DNA from: Pseudothioclava nitratireducens
Lineage (GTDB): Bacteria; Pseudomonadota; Alphaproteobacteria; Rhodobacterales; Rhodobacteraceae
NCBI RefSeq assembly: GCF_029210495.1
Contig: NZ_JARGDK010000008.1
Location: 1 to 64,000, forward strand
Direction: 5' to 3'
DNA: 64,000 nucleotides
This document shows, one piece after another, positions 1-8,760 of this stretch; within the stretch, counting starts at the first letter, position 1, and every line of letters begins with the position of its first letter. The notes under the pieces were generated by a model. That model ran no database searches. It was not told the DNA's origin and saw nothing but the letters and a program-made list of their open reading frames with translations. Made by a program: the position numbers and the translations under genes.

Positions 1-34
1 TCAGCATAACCACGAAAGCCGCCTGATCATGACC

Positions 35-1090
35 TCAGGCCATCTGGGAAATTACACCACCTTGACGGACGCTACCGTAGAGATCGGTGCGGCAAAGCCG
101 TCGGGCGGCATCCGCCGCAGCTTTGCGGTCGAGCCCGTTGCGGGCCGCCAGACGCGTGGCGATCAAGGCCGCCTGAGAGGCCCAGGGGTAGGTCGCGGCA
201 CCCTCGAAAAACTCCAGATAGCCCGGCGCCCGCCGCATCTCACCGCGCTGCGAAATGACAAGGCTTCCCGTCAAAGAGCGCTCGATGATTTCGGCGGGCA
301 TGTCAAGATAGCCCGGCTGAGCAAGGATTTCGGCTGCGCTCATCCGGTTCTCAGGGCGCGAAAGCCAGCGCCCCGCGCGCCACGTCGCCCGCATCAGGCG
401 CGCGGTCAGGTCCGGTTCGGCTTCGGTCCAGTCATGGCGCACCGCCAAAACCTTTTCCGGAGAGAACGCCCGGATCGCCGTGCCGGGCAGCAGCAATTCG
501 CCCACTTCCGTTTCGACCGCGATCGACCCCCATGGAGCGCCGACGCAAAAGGCGTCGATCTCGCCTTCGGCCATGGCCTCGGCCATCAGCTGCGGCGGAA
601 CGGTGCGGATATCCAGATCGGCGGGGGCCGAAAGCCCAAGCGCGCCGAGCCAGTGATAGAGCAGCTCCGCGTGCATCGAAAAGGGGAAGGGCATGCCGAT
701 GCGCAGCCGCGAGGGGGCGACCGCGATCAGTGCGCGCCCCGCCGCCGCCGCGTCGGCAAAGTCGAACTCGTAGCCTTGCGCGCGCATCTTCGCCGCCAGA
801 TCACGCGACACACCGATGGCGTTGCCGTTGACCGAAAGCACCTGAAGGATGTCGATCCGCGTCGCGGGTCCGCTGAGCCCTAGCGCCATGGCGACCGGGA
901 TCGGTGCGAGCATATGCGCCGCCTCGATCTGACCCATTGCGAGCATATCGCGCAACGTGGCCCAGGAGGGTGCCGCCTGTAGCGCAAGGGAAAAGCCCTC
1001 TTCCTCGGCAAAGCCAAGCTCGTGCGCGACGATCAGGGGGGCGGCATCGACCAGAGGAATGAAGCCAACGGTGAGGGTCGCGGAACTCAT
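35..1090 (-). CDS. nasS: NasS-like nitrate/nitrite sensor (CmpA/NrtA-type binding protein)
   Basis: Cytoplasmic nitrate/nitrite-binding protein of the NrtA/CmpA periplasmic-binding fold. In the NasS-NasT system NasS is known to hold the antiterminator NasT inactive until nitrate binds. The 351-residue protein starts directly with the first beta strand of the fold (TLTVGFIPLVDAAPLIVAHE, residues 6-25). It has no signal peptide, which separates a NasS sensor from a secreted transporter component. The start overlaps the stop of nasT in an ATGA, so the two are translationally coupled. The order nasT-nasS is that of Paracoccus-type assimilation clusters. The nitrate/nitrite reductase genes, if linked, would lie beyond the left edge. 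No further gene start is visible in positions 1-34. An ordinary ABC-transporter binding protein is the alternative, but the NasT partner makes that unlikely. Confidence 0.87.
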   Translation of the reverse strand: MSSATLTVGFIPLVDAAPLIVAHELGFAEEEGFSLALQAAPSWATLRDMLAMGQIEAAHMLAPIPVAMALGLSGPATRIDILQVLSVNGNAIGVSRDLAAKMRAQGYEFDFADAAAAGRALIAVAPSRLRIGMPFPFSMHAELLYHWLGALGLSAPADLDIRTVPPQLMAEAMAEGEIDAFCVGAPWGSIAVETEVGELLLPGTAIRAFSPEKVLAVRHDWTEAEPDLTARLMRATWRAGRWLSRPENRMSAAEILAQPGYLDMPAEIIERSLTGSLVISQRGEMRRAPGYLEFFEGAATYPWASQAALIATRLAARNGLDRKAAADAARRLCRTDLYGSVRQGGVISQMA

Positions 1091-1671
1091 GACAGCAGCC
1101 CCGCAGTAGACACGAGCGCTTCGGCCACATCGGCCACGCGGCGGCCCTGATCTATGGCCGCCTTGCGCAGCAGCGCGTAGGCGGCGTCCTCGTCGATCCC
1201 GCGCGCCTTCATCAGAACCCCCTTGGCGCGGTCGATCACCTTGCGTTCCTCGAGCGCACGCTTGGTTGCGGCCAGTTCTGCGCGCATGCGGTGGAACATG
1301 TGAAACCGCGCGATCGCGGCGTCGAGGATCGGCTTGATCCGATCGGCGCGCAATCCGGCGACGACGTAGGCCGAGACCCCCGCCTCGATCGCGGCCTTGG
1401 TCATCCCCTCATCCTCGCGGTCCACGAACATGGCAACCGGACGCTCAAGCGGCCCCGAGGCCGACGCAAGTTCCTCAAGCATGTCGCGCGAGGGATTGGC
1501 CATGTCGATCAGCACCACGTCGGGGTTCAGATCGCGGATGCGTCGCGCAAGCCCCGAGGTCTCGATGATCGGGGTGATGGCGAAATCTCCGGCCTCGCGC
1601 AGGCTTGCCTCGATCAGAGTGGCCCGTTCGGGATCGGTTTCGACAAGGGCGATAGAGAGTTTTTCGGGCAT
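1087..1671 (-). CDS. nasT: NasT-like ANTAR-domain antiterminator
   Basis: RNA-binding transcription antiterminator of 194 residues. Residues 1-125 form a response-regulator-like receiver fold with an aspartate in VVLIDMANP (about residue 56). The C-terminal ~60 residues (from ELAATKRALEERKVIDRAKG) are a typical ANTAR domain. ANTAR proteins of the NasR/NasT type bind paired hexaloop hairpins in leader RNAs of nitrate-assimilation operons and prevent termination. The receiver is atypical and is expected to be controlled by NasS binding rather than by phosphorylation. AAAGGA lies 9 bases before the ATG. It is the first gene of the nasT-nasS unit, reading away from the Sel1 protein gene. The target leader RNA is not in this window. 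Confidence 0.9.
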   Translation of the reverse strand: MPEKLSIALVETDPERATLIEASLREAGDFAITPIIETSGLARRIRDLNPDVVLIDMANPSRDMLEELASASGPLERPVAMFVDREDEGMTKAAIEAGVSAYVVAGLRADRIKPILDAAIARFHMFHRMRAELAATKRALEERKVIDRAKGVLMKARGIDEDAAYALLRKAAIDQGRRVADVAEALVSTAGLLS

Positions 1672-1952
1672 GGCGCTGGTCCTTTGCGCCTCACCTAGTC
1701 ACCTGTGGCCTCTTTGGGCAATCAGGCTGTCATCCCGCAAACGGCAGGCGTGACTATTGCGCAAAACGTGGGCGTCGGCGGCCGCTTCCGTTCAAAAAAT
1801 ATGCGATGCGTGAAGCGTCGGGTGGTGACGAAAGAGACTCACGGGCGTGGAATTTGCGCGAGAGCTCGGCGGATGCGGGGATTTCTTATTGTATCTCAAG
1901 GACAAATTTCCCGCGCGCGCTTACACTTGGACGATAAATGCGGAGGTCGATC

Positions 1953-3383
1953 ATGCATGTGCGCAGTTTGATGGGAAACAGCTTTCTGGTTGCGGTCTTC
2001 GTGGGGGTGTCTTGGGCATCGCTCGCGCCAGTCGCCGCGCAGCCGGTCGAAACTGTGCAGGCCAGTGCGCCGTCCGACCTGCGCGCACGTGGCGAGGCGC
2101 TGATTTACGGTCAGGGCGATGTGACGGCGGATGTGCCTGCGGGGCTTGCGCTTTTGGGGCAGGCGGCTGAACAGGGCGATCTGGCGGCCAAGGCGAGCCT
2201 TGGGAAGATCTTGCTCGACGGCTATTACACGGCGGCTGACACGGAGCGCGCGCTGGGCCTTTTGGAAGCGGCGGCGCAGGGCGGTCATGCCAAGGCCCGG
2301 ATGAGTCTCGGCGGGGCGTTGCTTTGGGGGACGGGCACGGAACCCAATCCGGAACGGGCCCGCACCCTGCTGCAACTTGCCGCAGACGCTGGCGAGCGCG
2401 AGGCGCAGCGTATTCTGGGTGAGCAACTGATCGGCGGCTGGGTGTATCCGCGCGATGTGGAGGCGGGCCTGCCTTTGCTTGAGGCGGCCGTTGCTGCGGG
2501 TGATGTGCCCGCGCGCGTCGCGCTCGGGGATTTCCTGCTCTACGGGATCGGCCTGCCCAAGGATGAGCTGCGCGCGCTTGCGCTTTATGAAGAGGTGGCG
2601 GCCAAGGGGAATGGCAAGGGGCTGATGCATTACGGTGAGGCGCTGATGTGGAGCGAACGCGATGCCTCTGCCGCAGAGGAATATCTCGAACGCGCTGGCA
2701 GCCTCGGGCAGGGGCATGCGTGGTCGATCCTCGCCGAAGGGGCGATGTATGGCTATCTCGGCGGCGGCAATTTCTCGCGACACAAGTTCGATGGTTATGC
2801 GGAGAAGGCGCGGGCGGCGGGCGATCCGCAGGTCGAGGTGCTCGATGCGATCCGTCAGATGTGGGGTATCTCGATGGTGGCCAGCGGTCCGAAAACGCTT
2901 GAGCGGTTGCATGAAGCGGCCGCGGGCGGGAATGCCGAGGCCGCGACCTTCCTCGTAGAGCTTCTGCGAGACGGCAATGCGATGAACGTTATGAAGGACC
3001 GAGACGCCGCGCGCGCCGCGCTTGCGCAATACGGGCCTCTGCTCGATCCGCTCGATCAGGCGCGCTATGCGTGGACCATCGACGCAGCCGAGGCGCGCCG
3101 CCCTTCGGCTTATGCAAAGATTGCAGAGGCTTTCGTCGAAAACCCCGAATGGAAAACCGCTTGGCTTGGTCGTGCGCTCTACAAGGCGAGCCCGAACAGT
3201 GCGATCTATATCCTGCAAAGCCAGATGAAAGCCGATGGGCTCTATCGTGGGCCGCTGGACGGGTTGGCCGGACCGCTTACGCTTCGTGGACTCTACCGCG
3301 CCTGCCGCGCGCTGGACGATGCGAGCGCCTGCGATGACAGCGTGCTGCGGCCCGACGTGATCGGGACGCTCCTGATGCGGTAA
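1953..3383 (+). CDS. Exported Sel1-repeat protein with C-terminal peptidoglycan-binding-like segment
   Basis: Predicted exported protein of 476 residues. Residues 1-29 form a Sec signal peptide ending near VAAQ. From about residue 40 to 330 there are tandem Sel1/TPR-like helical repeats of ~36 residues, with recurring A-x-x-G-x(5-7)-A-x-x-x-L-G patterns. The last ~55 residues (IYILQSQMKADGLYRGPLDG and onward) resemble a degenerate PG-binding-1 domain. Sel1 proteins are scaffolds for protein interaction, so the specific role here is unknown; a cell-envelope function is inferred. I chose the ATG at 1953 because GGAGG sits 7 bases upstream; a start 15 bases earlier has no comparable site. It ends 3 bases before the convergent parE stop. 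Confidence 0.85.
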   Translation: MHVRSLMGNSFLVAVFVGVSWASLAPVAAQPVETVQASAPSDLRARGEALIYGQGDVTADVPAGLALLGQAAEQGDLAAKASLGKILLDGYYTAADTERALGLLEAAAQGGHAKARMSLGGALLWGTGTEPNPERARTLLQLAADAGEREAQRILGEQLIGGWVYPRDVEAGLPLLEAAVAAGDVPARVALGDFLLYGIGLPKDELRALALYEEVAAKGNGKGLMHYGEALMWSERDASAAEEYLERAGSLGQGHAWSILAEGAMYGYLGGGNFSRHKFDGYAEKARAAGDPQVEVLDAIRQMWGISMVASGPKTLERLHEAAAGGNAEAATFLVELLRDGNAMNVMKDRDAARAALAQYGPLLDPLDQARYAWTIDAAEARRPSAYAKIAEAFVENPEWKTAWLGRALYKASPNSAIYILQSQMKADGLYRGPLDGLAGPLTLRGLYRACRALDDASACDDSVLRPDVIGTLLMR

Positions 3384-3386
3384 GCC

Positions 3387-5348
3387 TCAGACGTCGAGGT
3401 CTTCGACGAAGCGGGCGTTTTCTTGGATGTACTGGAAGCGCAGTTCGGGTTTCTTGCCCATCAGCCGTTCCACCAGATCGCCCGTTTCGTTGGGGAACTC
3501 GTCGTCGATGGTCACCCGGATCAGCTTGCGCGTCTCGGGGTTCATCGTCGTGTCCTTCAGGTCCTTGGCGTCCATCTCGCCAAGACCCTTGAAGCGCTGC
3601 ACGTCGATCTTGCCCTTGCCGCCCAGACCCTTTGCGAGCCACTGCTCCTTCTCGGCATCGTCGGCCACATAGAGCCGCCGCGCGCCCTGCGTCAGCCGGT
3701 AGAGCGGCGGGCAGGCGAGATAGAGATGCCCCTTGTCGATCAGCGGGCGCATCTGGGTGAAGAAGAAGGTCATCAGAAGGCTTGCGATATGCGCGCCGTC
3801 CACGTCTGCGTCGGTCATGATGATGACCTTGTCGTAACGCAGATCGTCCACGCTGAACCGTGCGCCGAGGTTCACCCCAAGCGCCTGCGTGAGGTCGTTG
3901 ATTTCCTGGTTCGAGCCGAGTTTGCTCGAGGCCGCGCCCAGCACGTTCAGGATCTTACCGCGGAGCGGCAGAAGCGCCTGTGTTTTGCGGTCGCGCGCCA
4001 TCTTGGCCGAACCACCTGCCGAGTCGCCCTCGACGATAAAGAGTTCCGTGCCCTCGCGGTTGGTGGCCGAGCAATCGACCAGCTTGCCGGGCAGGCGCAG
4101 TTTCTTGGTGGCGGTCTTGCGCTGGGTCTCTTTTTCCTGACGCCGCCGCAACCGTTCTTCGGCGCGCAGCACAAGGAAATCGAGGATCGCGCCCGCCGAT
4201 TTCGTATCCGAGGCCAGCCAGTTGTCGAAATGGTCGCGCACCGAGGACTCGACCCATTTCTGCGCCTCTTCGGTGGACAGCCGGTCCTTGGTCTGGCCGA
4301 CGAAGGACGGTTCGCGGATGAAGATACTCAGAAGCGCGCAGCCCCCGGTCGTGAGGTCCTCGCGGGTGATCTGCGCGGCCTTCTTGTTGTTGGTTAGCTC
4401 CCCATAAGCCTTCACCCCCTTGAGGAGCGCAGCCCAGAAGCCGCTCTCATGGGTGCCGCCTTCGGGGGTGGGCACGGTGTTGGTATAGGAATAGATGAAG
4501 CCGTCCCGTGCGGGGGTCCAGTTGATTGCCCATTCGACCGAACCGGGCACGCCGAATTTCTCTTCAAAGCTGACTTTGCCTGCGAAAGGCTTGTCCGCAT
4601 AGGTCATGGTGCCGTTCAGCACCTCGTTGAGATAATCGGACAACCCGTTCGGGAAATGGAACGTAGCCTCGACCGGGGTCTCGCCGTCGTCGATCTCGGA
4701 TTTCCAGCGGATCTCGACGCCCGAGAAGAGATACGCCTTGGAGCGGACCATCTTGAACAGCCGCGCGGGCTTGAGCGTCAGGTGCCCGAAAATCTCGGGG
4801 TCGGGGTGGAATGTCACCGTGGTCCCGCGACGGTTCTGCGTGGGGCCGAGCTTTTCGACCGGGCCTTGCGGCTTGCCGCGCGAGAAGCGTTGCTCGAACA
4901 GTTCCTTGTTGCGCGCGACCTGCACGATCATCAGGTCCGAGAGCGCATTCACAACTGACGAACCCACCCCGTTCAGACCGCCCGAGGTCGAATAGGCCTT
5001 GTTCGAGAACTTGCCGCCGGCGTGGAGCGTGCAGAGGATCACCTCCAGCGCCGATTTGCCGGGGAACTTCGGGTGCGGATCGACCGGGATACCCCGCCCG
5101 TTGTCGCGCACGGTGACCGAGCCATCGGCTAGCATCTCGACCTCGATGCGGTTCGCGTGGCCGGCCACGGCCTCGTCCATCGAGTTGTCGAGAATTTCGG
5201 CTACCATGTGATGGAGCGCGCGTTCATCGGTGCCGCCAATATACATGCCCGGACGCTTGCGCACCGGCTCCAGCCCCTCGAGCACCTCAATTGAGGAGGC
5301 GTCATAGGTGGTCTGCTCCGGTTGCGAAGAGAGAAGGTCGTCGGCCAT
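3387..5348 (-). CDS. parE: DNA topoisomerase IV subunit B
   Basis: ATPase subunit of topoisomerase IV, which unlinks daughter chromosomes together with ParC. The 653-residue protein shows the GHKL ATP-binding residues (AEILDNSMDEA, Glu51/Asn55; DNGRGIPV), the switch-lysine region (QTKDRLST), and a TOPRIM domain with VEGDSAGGSAK and the DADVDGAHI metal-binding motif. Length and the short, uninterrupted TOPRIM region fit ParE rather than the ~800-residue GyrB. I placed the start at MADDLLSSQ (5348); an in-frame ATG 63 bases upstream would add an unconserved tail. No parC is nearby, as is common in this group. The gene is convergent with the Sel1-protein gene. Confidence 0.93.
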   Translation of the reverse strand: MADDLLSSQPEQTTYDASSIEVLEGLEPVRKRPGMYIGGTDERALHHMVAEILDNSMDEAVAGHANRIEVEMLADGSVTVRDNGRGIPVDPHPKFPGKSALEVILCTLHAGGKFSNKAYSTSGGLNGVGSSVVNALSDLMIVQVARNKELFEQRFSRGKPQGPVEKLGPTQNRRGTTVTFHPDPEIFGHLTLKPARLFKMVRSKAYLFSGVEIRWKSEIDDGETPVEATFHFPNGLSDYLNEVLNGTMTYADKPFAGKVSFEEKFGVPGSVEWAINWTPARDGFIYSYTNTVPTPEGGTHESGFWAALLKGVKAYGELTNNKKAAQITREDLTTGGCALLSIFIREPSFVGQTKDRLSTEEAQKWVESSVRDHFDNWLASDTKSAGAILDFLVLRAEERLRRRQEKETQRKTATKKLRLPGKLVDCSATNREGTELFIVEGDSAGGSAKMARDRKTQALLPLRGKILNVLGAASSKLGSNQEINDLTQALGVNLGARFSVDDLRYDKVIIMTDADVDGAHIASLLMTFFFTQMRPLIDKGHLYLACPPLYRLTQGARRLYVADDAEKEQWLAKGLGGKGKIDVQRFKGLGEMDAKDLKDTTMNPETRKLIRVTIDDEFPNETGDLVERLMGKKPELRFQYIQENARFVEDLDV

Positions 5349-5429
5349 GCTGCTCGCTTTCTGTGGTAGCTTTGGCGCCAAGAGATACAGCACCTTGGGG
5401 CGGCGGGGCAAGGCAAGAGCGCCCGAAGA

Positions 5430-5574
5430 GGGGGCGCTGCCCCCACGCGCGTGCCGCGCTCACCCCCGGAATATTGCGGGTTTGATGAAAGCAGACGCGT
5501 TTTGATGTCACGCTGCCGGAAATATCCTCGGGGGTGAATTTGCCCGAGGCAAAGAGGGGGCGGACAGCCCCCTT
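5430..5574. repeat. Composite palindromic intergenic repeat, copy A
   Basis: About 145 bases built of nested inverted repeats. It starts with GGGGGCGCTGCCCCC (5430-5444), then TCACCCCCGGAATATT (5460-5475), then a central segment containing AGCAGACGCG. An inverse of the second block follows (AATATCCTCGGGGGTGA, 5521-5537), and a closing G-run/C-run hairpin ends at the stop codon of the glutathione transferase gene. The same blocks in the same order recur at 35454-35600, and a half copy lies at 43532-43582. Its position right after a gene end suggests it may also act as a transcription terminator. Confidence 0.75.
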
Positions 5575-6238
5575 AGGCGGGTTCGGTCTCGCGGTTGGCC
5601 CACATTTTCTTGAAGGCCGGGCGGGCCTGGCACAGCTCGAGCCAGCCCGTGATGCGGGGATATGCCGCCATCAGCGCCTTGTGCGGCTGCGCGTAGCGCA
5701 CGATTTCCGCCATGTTGATATCGGCCACAGTGAAGCGCCCGCCCACCATGTGGCTATGGGTTTCGAGATGAGCCTCGAGTGCTGCGAAAGGGCGTTGCAG
5801 CTTGTCGGCATTGGCTTCGATGATGCGTTGCCCGCCTTCGGTCTCGCCCTTGGCATAGGCGAACATGATCTCGAGCGCGGGCTCCTCGATGGCGGTTGCA
5901 CCATAGAGTGCCCATTGCACCATTTGCGCTTCCTCACGGGCATCGCGCGGGGCCAGCGGGCCGCCGAGTTTGCGGGCAAGATAGAGGTTGATCGCAAGCG
6001 ACTCGGAGAGGATCAGGCCCTCGTCCTCAAGCACCGGGATTGCGCCCGCTGGCGAGAGCTTGAGGAATTCCGCGCTGCGCGTGTTGAAGGGCGCGTCCGC
6101 TGCCGACGGGTCGATCCCACGCGCTTCAAGCCGGTAGGCCTGAACGACGGGTTTGAGGGTGAACTCCGCTTCCAGCTCGTGAAGCAGCCAAAGGTTGCGC
6201 GTCGCGCGCGAGCGGTGCATGCCGTAAAGTGTGATCAT
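5573..6238 (-). CDS. Glutathione S-transferase family protein
   Basis: 221-residue glutathione transferase-like protein. The N-terminal thioredoxin-fold half begins MITLYGMHRSRATRNLWLLH and includes AGAIPVLEDEGLILSESLAI, the cis-proline and ESxAI glutathione-binding motif (around residues 60-79). The C-terminal half is the all-helical GST domain with GGRFTVADINMAE. The substrate is not predictable, and similar proteins act in detoxification or ring-opening reactions. The start at 6238 is supported by AGGAG 7 bases upstream; upstream extension would be unconserved sequence. Its 3' end abuts a palindromic repeat. It is divergent from the polyphosphate kinase gene with about 160 bases between the starts. 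Confidence 0.85.
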   Translation of the reverse strand: MITLYGMHRSRATRNLWLLHELEAEFTLKPVVQAYRLEARGIDPSAADAPFNTRSAEFLKLSPAGAIPVLEDEGLILSESLAINLYLARKLGGPLAPRDAREEAQMVQWALYGATAIEEPALEIMFAYAKGETEGGQRIIEANADKLQRPFAALEAHLETHSHMVGGRFTVADINMAEIVRYAQPHKALMAAYPRITGWLELCQARPAFKKMWANRETEPA

Positions 6239-6398
6239 GGGGGCTCCTGCCGTATGTCGGGACAGCCTGCCCGAAGCCGCTGGCGATGGAAAGGCCCGGC
6301 GCGCCACGTTTTCTGTCAGTTTTGACCCGCATCAAGGCGGGGTTTGCCATTCGCTGCTAGAGTCCATGCGATTTCACAGGATGATCGGAGGGACGCGT

Positions 6399-7478
6399 AT
6401 GGCAGATCAAATCGCGAATGGGGCGGTGCAGGCCAAGCCTGAGGCACCGCAGGGAGAGGTCAGTGCAAAGTCGGGTGCCGCTGTGCCTGTAACGAAACCC
6501 GCAGACCCTGCAGAGCCGCATCCGGCGGTGGTGCCGGGCGCGGCTGGCGATACGGGGCTGCGCAGCTTCCCGCGGGTTGACCCGAACGCGGTTCGGCTGG
6601 CCTTCGAGACTGGCAAATACCCCTACAGCCGCAAGCTGGGTCGTCCGGCCTATGAGCACGAAAAGGCGCAGCTTCAGGCCGAGCTTCTCAAGGTTCAGAA
6701 ATGGGCGCAGGAGACCGGGCAGAAATTCGTGATCCTCTTCGAAGGGCGCGATGCGGCGGGCAAGGGCGGCACGATCAAGCGCTTCACCGAGCATCTCAAT
6801 CCCCGTTTCGCGCGCGTCGTGGCGCTCAACAAGCCGACCGACGAAGAGCGCGGGCAGTGGTATTTCCAGCGCTATATCAATCATCTCCCGACCGAGGGCG
6901 AGATGACCTTCTACGACCGTTCGTGGTATAACCGCGCGGGTGTTGAGCGGGTGATGGGGTTCTGCTCTCCGACCGAGTATCTGGAGTTCATGCGCCAGAC
7001 CCCCGAGCTTGAGCGGATGCTGGTGCGCTCGGGAATTCGGTTCTACAAATACTGGTTCTCTGTCACGCGCGAAGAGCAGCGCCGGCGCTTCAAATCGCGT
7101 GAGACCGACCCGCTCAAGCGGTGGAAACTGTCGCCGATCGACCTTGCGTCACTCGACAAGTGGGACGACTACACCGAGGCGAAAGAGGCGATGTTCTTCT
7201 ACACTGACACCGCCGACGCCCCTTGGACCATCGTCAAGTCGAACGACAAGAAGCGGGCGCGGCTGAACTGCATGAAGCATTTCCTGTCGACGCTGGATTA
7301 CCCGGATAAGGATCACGACATTGCAACGCCGCCCGATCCGCTGATCGTGGGCCATGCGAGCCACGTGATCCATTCGGCCGATCATATCCTCGGCGCGTCG
7401 CTCCATCCTGAACAGCGCAAGGCACCCGCGAAGGTGAAAACGGCGAAAGTAACGAAGCCAGCCCCGGCGACCAAGTGA
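6399..7478 (+). CDS. ppk2: Polyphosphate kinase 2 (PPK2 family)
   Basis: Transfers phosphate between polyphosphate and nucleotides. The 359-residue size with one kinase domain fits PPK2 class I, which favours ADP or GDP phosphorylation. The core contains the Walker A motif EGRDAAGKGGTIKRF (about residues 116-130), the Walker B/lid region TFYDRSWYNRAGVERVMG, and KRWKLSPIDL further on. The first ~75 residues are an Ala/Pro-rich low-complexity tail and the last ~25 are a Lys/Ala/Pro tail; neither is needed for the fold. GGAGG lies 8 bases before the ATG at 6399. A strong hairpin terminator follows, so the gene looks monocistronic. Confidence 0.92.
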   Translation: MADQIANGAVQAKPEAPQGEVSAKSGAAVPVTKPADPAEPHPAVVPGAAGDTGLRSFPRVDPNAVRLAFETGKYPYSRKLGRPAYEHEKAQLQAELLKVQKWAQETGQKFVILFEGRDAAGKGGTIKRFTEHLNPRFARVVALNKPTDEERGQWYFQRYINHLPTEGEMTFYDRSWYNRAGVERVMGFCSPTEYLEFMRQTPELERMLVRSGIRFYKYWFSVTREEQRRRFKSRETDPLKRWKLSPIDLASLDKWDDYTEAKEAMFFYTDTADAPWTIVKSNDKKRARLNCMKHFLSTLDYPDKDHDIATPPDPLIVGHASHVIHSADHILGASLHPEQRKAPAKVKTAKVTKPAPATK

Positions 7479-7493
7479 TCCTTGCTCCGATCG

Positions 7494-7533
7494 AGACGGG
7501 CGCGGCAATGTCTTGTTGCGCCCGTCTTGTTTT
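7494..7533 (+). terminator. Intrinsic terminator after ppk2
   Basis: Ten-base-pair perfect stem (AGACGGGCGC at 7494-7503 with GCGCCCGTCT at 7518-7527) followed by TGTTTT, 15 bases after the ppk2 stop codon. Confidence 0.8.
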
Positions 7534-7561
7534 GGCAGCCTGAACGCGTAAAGGGGGGCGC

Positions 7562-8164
7562 ATGAGCTGGGACGACCGGTTTTCGGGTGAACGCTATTTC
7601 TATGGCACCGAGCCTGCGGATTTCGTCGCGCGGCAGGCATGGCGGATCACGCCTGGCGCGCGGGTTCTGAGCCTTGCCGAGGGCGAGGGGCGCAATGCTG
7701 TCCATCTTGCCGGTCTCGGTGCAGAGGTGACCGCGCTCGAGGCTTCGGCGCCTGCGCGGACCAAGGCCGGGGCGTTGGCGCGGGCGCAGGGCGTGAGCCT
7801 CAATGTGCAGGCGGCGGATCTGTTTGCCTATGACTGGCCCGAGGCCGCCTATGACGTCATTCTCGCCTGCTTTATCCAGTTTGCGCCCCCAGCGGAGCGG
7901 AGCCGTATCTTCGCGGGTGCTGCGCGAGCCTTGCAGCCCGGAGGGTTGATGCTGATCCACGGGTTTGCCACGCGTCAGCCGGGCTATGGTTCGGGCGGTC
8001 CGGGGGCGGTTGAGCAGCTTTACACACTCGACCTTTTGCGAAGGGCCTTCCCCGGCTGGCGGGTCTTGCATCAGGCGGATTACGATGCAGAATTGTGTGA
8101 GGGCGCTGGCCATGTGGGGCGCGCGGCCCTGATTGATTTCATTGCACAAAAACCAGTCGATTGA
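7562..8164 (+). CDS. Class I SAM-dependent methyltransferase
   Basis: 200-residue Rossmann-fold methyltransferase of the TehB/thiopurine-methyltransferase-like group. It begins WDDRFSGERYFYGTEPADFV, a common opening of this family. It then has motif I RVLSLAEGEGRNAVHLA (residues ~34-50), an acidic residue after the second strand (VTALEASAPA), and the later AYDVILACFIQF and LQPGGLMLIHGF blocks. The acceptor molecule is unknown. GGGGGGCG lies just before the ATG. The stop overlaps the open frame leading into the cytochrome c' gene, but that gene has its own start 125 bases later. Confidence 0.83.
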   Translation: MSWDDRFSGERYFYGTEPADFVARQAWRITPGARVLSLAEGEGRNAVHLAGLGAEVTALEASAPARTKAGALARAQGVSLNVQAADLFAYDWPEAAYDVILACFIQFAPPAERSRIFAGAARALQPGGLMLIHGFATRQPGYGSGGPGAVEQLYTLDLLRRAFPGWRVLHQADYDAELCEGAGHVGRAALIDFIAQKPVD

Positions 8165-8214
8165 ACCGGATCAGCGACATTTTTTCGCTTGCGGACGGTT
8201 TGTCGCAGGGGTTT

Positions 8215-8229
8215 CGTGACTATGTCACG
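8215..8229. promoter_or_regulatory. Inverted repeat upstream of the cytochrome c' gene
   Basis: Perfect dyad CGTGAC-TAT-GTCACG, 60 bases before the cytochrome c' start. A dyad of this size upstream of a gene is operator-like, but I do not recognise the regulator. It does not match the usual FNR/NnrR TTG-N8-CAA pattern. Confidence 0.3.
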
Positions 8230-8289
8230 CCAGATTTGCGGGCCTGTCCCGTAGATGTTTTCAGACATGCATTTTCAATGAGGGAGACC

Positions 8290-8757
8290 ATGATGCGTAA
8301 ATTCATGACCGCAGCACTTGCCACCGCGATGATCCTGCCTGCTGGGCTGGCCGTGGCCGGAGGCCCCGAGGATATCGCCAAGGCGCGGATTGGCTATTAC
8401 CGCCTGCTTGGGCTCGAGATGGACGGGCTGGCTGCGATGGCCAAGGGCGAGATCGACTATGACGCCGAAGCCGCCAAGGGCCATGCCGCCAATCTCTCGG
8501 TTCTGACCCAGTATTCCCCCAAGGGTCTGTTCGCGCCGGGCACCTCCAATGCCGATCTGCCGGGGCAGACCCGCGCGCTCCCGGTGATCTGGGAGAACAT
8601 GGCCGCGATGGGTGAAAAGGGCGCGGCCTTCCGGTCGGCGGTTGCGGAACTCGCGGCGGTCGCCGGGGACGGGCGCGAGGCGCTTGGTCCGGCGGTCGGC
8701 AAGCTCGGTGGCACCTGCAAGGCCTGCCACGACGATTTCCGCGCCAAGGATTACTGA
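8290..8757 (+). CDS. Cytochrome c' (class II c-type cytochrome)
   Basis: Periplasmic four-helix-bundle haem protein of 155 residues. The signal peptide MMRKFMTAALATAMILPAGL ends near AVAG. The single haem-binding motif CKACH lies near the C-terminus (GGTCKACHDDFRAKDY), which is the hallmark of class II cytochromes c. Cytochromes c' bind NO and CO and protect against nitrosative stress; the redox partner is usually a membrane cytochrome b. Here a cytochrome b561 gene starts 3 bases after the stop, so the two form an operon. Two adjacent ATG codons (8290 and 8293) follow GGGAGA; either could be the start. Confidence 0.88.
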   Translation: MMRKFMTAALATAMILPAGLAVAGGPEDIAKARIGYYRLLGLEMDGLAAMAKGEIDYDAEAAKGHAANLSVLTQYSPKGLFAPGTSNADLPGQTRALPVIWENMAAMGEKGAAFRSAVAELAAVAGDGREALGPAVGKLGGTCKACHDDFRAKDY

Positions 8758-8760
8758 GCC

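Noticed and set aside
3387-5348. GyrB
   Set aside because: Length and uninterrupted TOPRIM region match ParE; gyrB is usually ~800 residues and near dnaA/recF.
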